A DNA stretch of 64,000 nt from Alicyclobacillus tolerans (GTDB taxonomy: Bacteria; Bacillota; Bacilli; Alicyclobacillales; Alicyclobacillaceae): NCBI RefSeq assembly GCF_021739485.1, contig NZ_JAJFNK010000025.1:1-64000 (forward strand). Reading direction: 5' to 3'. The translations under genes were made by a program, and so were the position numbers. Each line of letters opens with the position of its first letter. Position 1 is the stretch's first letter. Shown here piece by piece: positions 59,812-64,000 of the stretch. The notes beneath the pieces are model-generated. The model ran no database searches and was not told where the DNA came from. It saw only the letters and a list, made by a program, of their open reading frames with translations.

Positions 59812-61917
59812 TTAAGCGTGCGTTTTTGGCGTCAACTGCGAAAAGGAATACCTGCGCGTAGCCCGTTGGGCTTCCTCCAAAAAGTAGTTCTGGCTGTTCA
59901 GTGGAACTTCGTCGTCCTTTACGTAGGCCCGTACATAATGGCCGTCGGCGAGCAATTCCGAACGCTTCACGTTATCGTTGAGTTGGGCGTCAAGGATTCG
60001 CTTGACACGGTCTCTCAGGTTCTTTTGCACGACCGGAAACATCAACTCCACCCGGTAACGCAAATTCCGGGTCATCCAGTCTGCACTGGAGAGCAGGACT
60101 TGTTCATCACCGCCGTTTTGAAAGTAAAAAATACGGCTGTGCTCGAGAAACCTGCCGACGATACTGTGTACGCGAATGTTCTCACTGATACCCGGGATTC
60201 CAGGGCGCAAACAGCAGATGCCCCGGACTATCAAATCGACCTTCACATGTGCCTGCGAAGCCCGGAATAAGGCGACAATCATCTCCTTGCTGGTTAAGGA
60301 GTTCATCTTGGCGATGATGCGGCCGGGGTTCTCCGGCGTGCTTTGTTGGATTTCGCGTTCCACCATTTCCAACAATTTTTCCTGAATTCCCAACGGAGAT
60401 ATGGAAATCCGTTCCCACTGTGGAGTAGTGCCATACCCGGTGAGGTGGTTAAAGAACGCTGAGGCGTCGCGTCCAAACTCTTCCCGGGCGGTAAACATCC
60501 CGAGGTCGCTGTACATGCGGGCCGTCGTGTCGTTGTAATTCCCTGTGCCAAGGTGTACGTAACGGCGTATCTGTTCTGCTTCCCGCCGGACAATCAACGT
60601 GATCTTGGCATGCGTCTTGAGACCCACCAGACCGTAAATGACGTGGCAACCCGCCTTCTCTAATTTTTTTGCCCAAATGATGTTGTTCTCCTCGTCGAAT
60701 CGCGCCTTGAGTTCAAGCACAACGGTGACCTGCTTGCCGTTGTCTGCGGCGCGCACCAAGGCATTCACGATGGGCGACTGGCCGCTGACGCGGTAGAGGG
60801 TCTGTTTAATGGCCAGAACGTTAGGGTCCTCAGCCGCTTGGCTGACAAAGTGAACGACCGGTTCAAACGACTCATAGGGATGGAAGACCATCAGGTCTTT
60901 CTTAACAATTGCGTCAAAGATCTGGCTTTCCCCTAACAGGTCTTTAGGCGGTTGGGGAACCATGTGGGGATAACGCAGTTCGTCATAGCCTGGAGTTGAG
61001 TAAAACGACATGAAAAAAGTAAGGTCAAGCGGCCCGTTTAAAGAGTAGACGTCAGAGTGGGTTAAATCCAAAGATTCCTGAAGCACCCTGCGCAATGACT
61101 CACTCATGCTGTGATGGATCTCCAGCCGAACAGCGTCGCCCATCTTGCGCTTTTTTAACTCATTTTCAATTTGCTCCAACAAATCTTCGTTGGTGTCTTC
61201 GTCAAACTCTACATCGGAGTCGCGCGTAACGCGGAAATACCCCGCTTCTATGACGTGGTTTCCCGGGAAGAGAGTTTCAATGTGCTCGCGGATGACGTCT
61301 TCGAGCAGGATAAACTCGTCTCCGTCGAGGGTGCTGGGCAAGGGAATGTACCTGGGTAAAACGGTGGGCACCTGGACAATCGCGAACAAGGTATCTCTTT
61401 CTTCGTCTTCCGGTTCCAAAAACACGGCCAAATTCAGACTTTTGTTGAATAAAAACGGAAATGGGTGACTCGCATCGACGGCGAGTGGAGTCAAAACCGG
61501 GAAGATCTTTTCGTCGTAGTAAGCGGCTAAGTATTCCTTTTGTATCTCCGATAGTTCTGCTGTCGTACGCAAATAAAGCCCTTCCTGACGCAACCTGGGA
61601 ATCAGAGATTCCAAAAGAAGGTCGTAGAGAAGTTGAACATCCGCATGAACCCGGGTTGAAATTTCTTGCAGCTGCTGTTTGGGGGTCAAGGCCGATTTGT
61701 CATCCGCCCGGTTGTCTCCCGATTTGATCTTGTCCTTCAGCCCGGCGACTCGAACCATGAAAAACTCATCTAAATTCGAACAAAAAATCGCAATAAACTT
61801 TAAACGCTCCAATAGTTGAGTTTGCTCGTCTTGTGCTTCGGCCATAACGCGTTCATTGAAGGCCAGCCAACTGAGTTCGCGGTTAATAAAGTGGTCTTTG
61901 TGATCGAGTTTGTCCAT
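59812..61917 (-). CDS. ppk: polyphosphate kinase 1
   Basis: A 701-residue PPK1. The N-terminal domain opens RELSWLAFNERVMAEA. The catalytic segment RRYVHLGTGNYND carries the autophosphorylated His, and the second active-site His and Arg region includes LSSADWMTRNL near residue 610. It makes polyphosphate from ATP reversibly. The ATG at 61917 has AAGGAG about twelve bases upstream. No ppx gene is adjacent. Two phosphate-type MFS porters elsewhere in the window fit a phosphate-storage theme, but they are not linked. Confidence 0.94.
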   Translation of the reverse strand: MDKLDHKDHFINRELSWLAFNERVMAEAQDEQTQLLERLKFIAIFCSNLDEFFMVRVAGLKDKIKSGDNRADDKSALTPKQQLQEISTRVHADVQLLYDLLLESLIPRLRQEGLYLRTTAELSEIQKEYLAAYYDEKIFPVLTPLAVDASHPFPFLFNKSLNLAVFLEPEDEERDTLFAIVQVPTVLPRYIPLPSTLDGDEFILLEDVIREHIETLFPGNHVIEAGYFRVTRDSDVEFDEDTNEDLLEQIENELKKRKMGDAVRLEIHHSMSESLRRVLQESLDLTHSDVYSLNGPLDLTFFMSFYSTPGYDELRYPHMVPQPPKDLLGESQIFDAIVKKDLMVFHPYESFEPVVHFVSQAAEDPNVLAIKQTLYRVSGQSPIVNALVRAADNGKQVTVVLELKARFDEENNIIWAKKLEKAGCHVIYGLVGLKTHAKITLIVRREAEQIRRYVHLGTGNYNDTTARMYSDLGMFTAREEFGRDASAFFNHLTGYGTTPQWERISISPLGIQEKLLEMVEREIQQSTPENPGRIIAKMNSLTSKEMIVALFRASQAHVKVDLIVRGICCLRPGIPGISENIRVHSIVGRFLEHSRIFYFQNGGDEQVLLSSADWMTRNLRYRVELMFPVVQKNLRDRVKRILDAQLNDNVKRSELLADGHYVRAYVKDDEVPLNSQNYFLEEAQRATRRYSFSQLTPKTHA

Positions 61918-62121
61918 ACGCTTCGGAAACTCCTTTAAACTGCGTTTAACGGATGTATTCTTGGCTTAAGCCGAGCAGGGTATTCCCTGTGAACTCCCCG
62001 TAGCCTATACTCAGAACATGTCGGTGTGCATACGCTCAATTCGATATGCTGCACTTAGGTAAAGTATACCAGGTTCGCGAAATGCGGCTAAGCACAAGTG
62101 TAGTAGCTTGGAGGTTGGAAA

Positions 62122-63156
62122 TTGCGGCAACTTTTTTTGATTGATGGGTCCTCGCTGCTGTCTACAAGTTTCTTTGGCAGCCTGCCGAGGCCTTATTTTA
62201 CAGCCAAGACAAACGAGGAAAAATCCCAGGCCTTGCAAAAAGTTTTACGTACGTCTAGTGGGATCCCGACGAACGCAGTCTTGACGATGACGAAAATTCT
62301 TTTGAACCTTGGGTCGAAATTCAGTCCTTCGCACTTTGCGGTAGCGTGGGATGTTTCAAGAGATACATTCCGGCGGAAGTTGTATCCAGCCTATAAGGGA
62401 CATCGTGGAGAAATTCCCGATGAATTGGCTACCCAGTTTTCCTTAATGCAGGAACTATTGCACTCCATGGGCGTGGCGCAGTTTAAGTGGGAGGAATTCG
62501 AAGCCGATGACATCCTCGGTACGCTGTCCCGAAAGTTTGATTGCGAATTGCCCGTGACAATCCTGACTAAAGACCAGGATGCTTTGCAGCTTATCCGGGA
62601 AGGGACTCGTGTTTGGCTGCACACCTCCAAGGCAAAAGAGTACATGGAACGGTTCGGGTTCACACCCAAAACATACCCCGTTCTAAACGGTTTTTTCGAA
62701 TTCACGACACACACCTTTAGAGAAGTGTATCAACTCGAACCGATTCAAATGGTCGATAAAAAAGCGTTGGAAGGGGATACCTCGGACAACATTCCGGGAG
62801 TTTACGGTGTGGGAGAAAAGGCGGTCATTCCACTGCTGCGGGAGTTTGGGACGGTGGAGGCGCTGTACGAGAGGATTGAGAACCTCAATCCGAATGAACT
62901 CGTGGAAATGAAGGCGTTTATGAAAGAGTTGGGGATTGCGAGGCCCCCCTTGTCGTATCTGCTCAAGGAACCGTCGGAAGATGGGCAACTGGCTGGTAAA
63001 GACGCAGCCATGTTAAGTAAAAGGTTGGCAACCATTGTCACGGATATTCCGTACCTAGATTCTGTCCAGCTCAAAGATATCGAATGGTCGTTAAACCACG
63101 AGGCTATGACCCAAAAGTTCGCAGAACTCGAATTTAAGGGTATGGCAGCGGGTTAA
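62122..63156 (+). CDS. 5'-3' exonuclease (YpcP/ExoIX-like)
   Basis: A 344-residue protein with the 5'-3' exonuclease fold of the DNA polymerase I N-terminal domain. It has FLIDGSSLL at the start, YKGHRGEIPDEL near residue 95, EADDILGTL near 128 and TKDQDALQLI near 150 (Asp-rich metal site), and the helix-hairpin-helix GDTSDNIPGVYGVGEK near 225. It trims flap or RNA-primer ends. It is longer than Bacillus YpcP (about 300) by an insertion after residue 25. The TTG start at 62122 follows GGAGGT at six bases. Confidence 0.87.
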   Translation: MRQLFLIDGSSLLSTSFFGSLPRPYFTAKTNEEKSQALQKVLRTSSGIPTNAVLTMTKILLNLGSKFSPSHFAVAWDVSRDTFRRKLYPAYKGHRGEIPDELATQFSLMQELLHSMGVAQFKWEEFEADDILGTLSRKFDCELPVTILTKDQDALQLIREGTRVWLHTSKAKEYMERFGFTPKTYPVLNGFFEFTTHTFREVYQLEPIQMVDKKALEGDTSDNIPGVYGVGEKAVIPLLREFGTVEALYERIENLNPNELVEMKAFMKELGIARPPLSYLLKEPSEDGQLAGKDAAMLSKRLATIVTDIPYLDSVQLKDIEWSLNHEAMTQKFAELEFKGMAAG

Positions 63157-63184
63157 ACCCATATGCAGATGGCCATAAATTGGT

Positions 63185-63190
63185 TATAAT
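63185..63190 (+). promoter_or_regulatory. -10 box of the EamA transporter gene
   Basis: A perfect TATAAT at 63185-63190, 28 bases after the exonuclease stop. The -35 region is weak. Transcription would begin about 35 bases before the GTG at 63232. Confidence 0.45.
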
Positions 63191-63231
63191 CTACAGATAA
63201 ATCCTAAAAATACAGATTCGGGTGGCTGCAT

Positions 63232-64000
63232 GTGAAGCGATGGGTGACTGAGCTCGGCCTCTTTAGTGTTGTAATCATCTGGGGTATTAATTACACCATC
63301 AACAAATTTGGACTTGTCCAACTTTCCCCTGCTGAGTTTAACGAGTTTCGCTTTCTTGGGACTGCGCCTGTCTTGTTCCTTTTGACGTTTTTGTTTGAGC
63401 GCAGTTTGAGAATCTCGAGAAGGGACATCGTTCGCTTGCTCGGAGTCAGCGTTTTGGGAGTCTCCGTGTACAACACGATGTTTTCGGTGGCTGTAAAATA
63501 CACTTCCGTGACCAACTTGTCTTTGCTGATTGCCATGTCGCCTATTTTCTCTAGCCTTTTTGCTGCACTGATGAAACAGGAGAAGTTTACTTGGAAAATG
63601 CAGATTGGGTCCGCAGTTGCCTTTGTCGGCGCGGCTCTCGTCTTGTTGGCCGGACATTTAACTTCTGCGCACTACCCACACGCCTTGGCCGGAGACCTTG
63701 TGGGCCTGTTCGATTCGGTCATATGGGGAATCTATCCCGTCCTGACGGCGCCTTTGTTTAAGAAATACACACCGTTGAGGGTGACTTCGTGGTCCATGGC
63801 TATTGGTGCGGTTTCTCTTGTCCTGTATAACGGGATTGTCGTACGTCCGGTGTTTCCGGTTGCGCTTTGGAACGTCACATGGATGTCCTTGCTGTATTCC
63901 ATCCTCTTTGTTACGGCTTACGGGATGGTTGTATGGTACCTAGGCGTTGAGCGCATCGGCACGACGAAAGCGATGGTTTATATGTATCTAGTTCCAGCTG
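63232..64000 (+). CDS. EamA/DMT-superfamily transporter (3' truncated)
   Basis: The window ends inside this frame after 256 codons. The protein has eight or more hydrophobic helices. The first EamA repeat opens VVIIWGINYTINKFGLVQLSPAEF, noted here by its key WGINY and FGL parts. Later segments TSVTNLSLLIAMSPIF and AYGMVVWYLGVERIGTTKA match EamA repeats. Such porters export metabolites or amino acids. The GTG at 63232 follows GGGTGG at six bases. Confidence 0.82.
   Translation, partial: MKRWVTELGLFSVVIIWGINYTINKFGLVQLSPAEFNEFRFLGTAPVLFLLTFLFERSLRISRRDIVRLLGVSVLGVSVYNTMFSVAVKYTSVTNLSLLIAMSPIFSSLFAALMKQEKFTWKMQIGSAVAFVGAALVLLAGHLTSAHYPHALAGDLVGLFDSVIWGIYPVLTAPLFKKYTPLRVTSWSMAIGAVSLVLYNGIVVRPVFPVALWNVTWMSLLYSILFVTAYGMVVWYLGVERIGTTKAMVYMYLVPA

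Noticed and set aside
1-64000. CRISPR arrays, insertion sequences, prophage or integrated element
   Set aside because: No regularly spaced repeats of 24-40 bases, no transposase, integrase or phage genes, and no terminal inverted repeats were seen.

Overview
The window looks like chromosomal DNA of an aerobic, endospore-forming Firmicute with about 50% GC, most probably an acidophilic Alicyclobacillaceae member (Alicyclobacillus or a close relative). This rests on a LysM-GH18 spore-type hydrolase, a CotF-type coat protein, a FabL-type enoyl reductase, HPr kinase with cre-like operators, strong AGGAGG-type ribosome binding sites with many GTG and TTG starts, and a cluster suggestive of omega-alicyclic lipid synthesis. 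The genus is an inference. I see no insertion sequence, prophage, CRISPR array, rRNA or convincing tRNA, so this looks like ordinary core and niche chromosome.

Layout. 1-10.5 kb: a PHS-type MFS porter, two small unknown genes, the LysM-GH18 protein, a PadR regulator with a CysP/PiT-family permease, a class A penicillin-binding protein, an MscS channel and a hotdog thioesterase. 10.5-19 kb: lipoate ligase, an APC permease, and three MFS porters (two sugar-porter paralogues around a hexuronate/glucarate-type porter), one behind a promoter with a cre-like site at its start point. 19-23.7 kb: a divergent FCD-type GntR regulator and the glycolate/lactate oxidase pair glcD-glcF, then an orphan cytoplasmic substrate-binding-like protein. 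23.7-30.2 kb: a PuuP-like APC permease, then fdhF, a DUF1641 gene and fdhD.

30.2-37 kb: a leftward six-gene operon, fabF - acyl carrier protein - acyl/aryl CoA ligase - acyl-CoA dehydrogenase - zinc alcohol dehydrogenase - FabL/ChcA-like enoyl reductase. I read it as a candidate pathway that activates a ring acid such as shikimate, reduces it to a cyclohexanecarboxyl-type starter and feeds it to a dedicated ketosynthase and ACP. This is the most interesting system in the window. 37-49 kb: an aldo/keto reductase, an ABC-F protein, a second APC permease, a YxjG-like methionine synthase, a secreted beta-lactamase-fold protein, a PAS-GGDEF-EAL protein, a receiver-only protein lacking its phospho-Asp, and a cupin-hemerythrin fusion.

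49-64 kb: a MarR regulator, an OatA-like acyltransferase, hprK, the coat protein, a second PHS-like MFS porter, and two adjacent c-di-GMP genes, one with a live EAL and dead GGDEF and the other with a dead EAL, CBS pair and live GGDEF. Polyphosphate kinase, a 5'-3' exonuclease and the start of an EamA transporter close the window. Common themes are catabolite control (hprK plus cre sites), c-di-GMP signalling, uptake of small organic acids and sugars, and an unusual number of short tandem duplications in gene-start regions.
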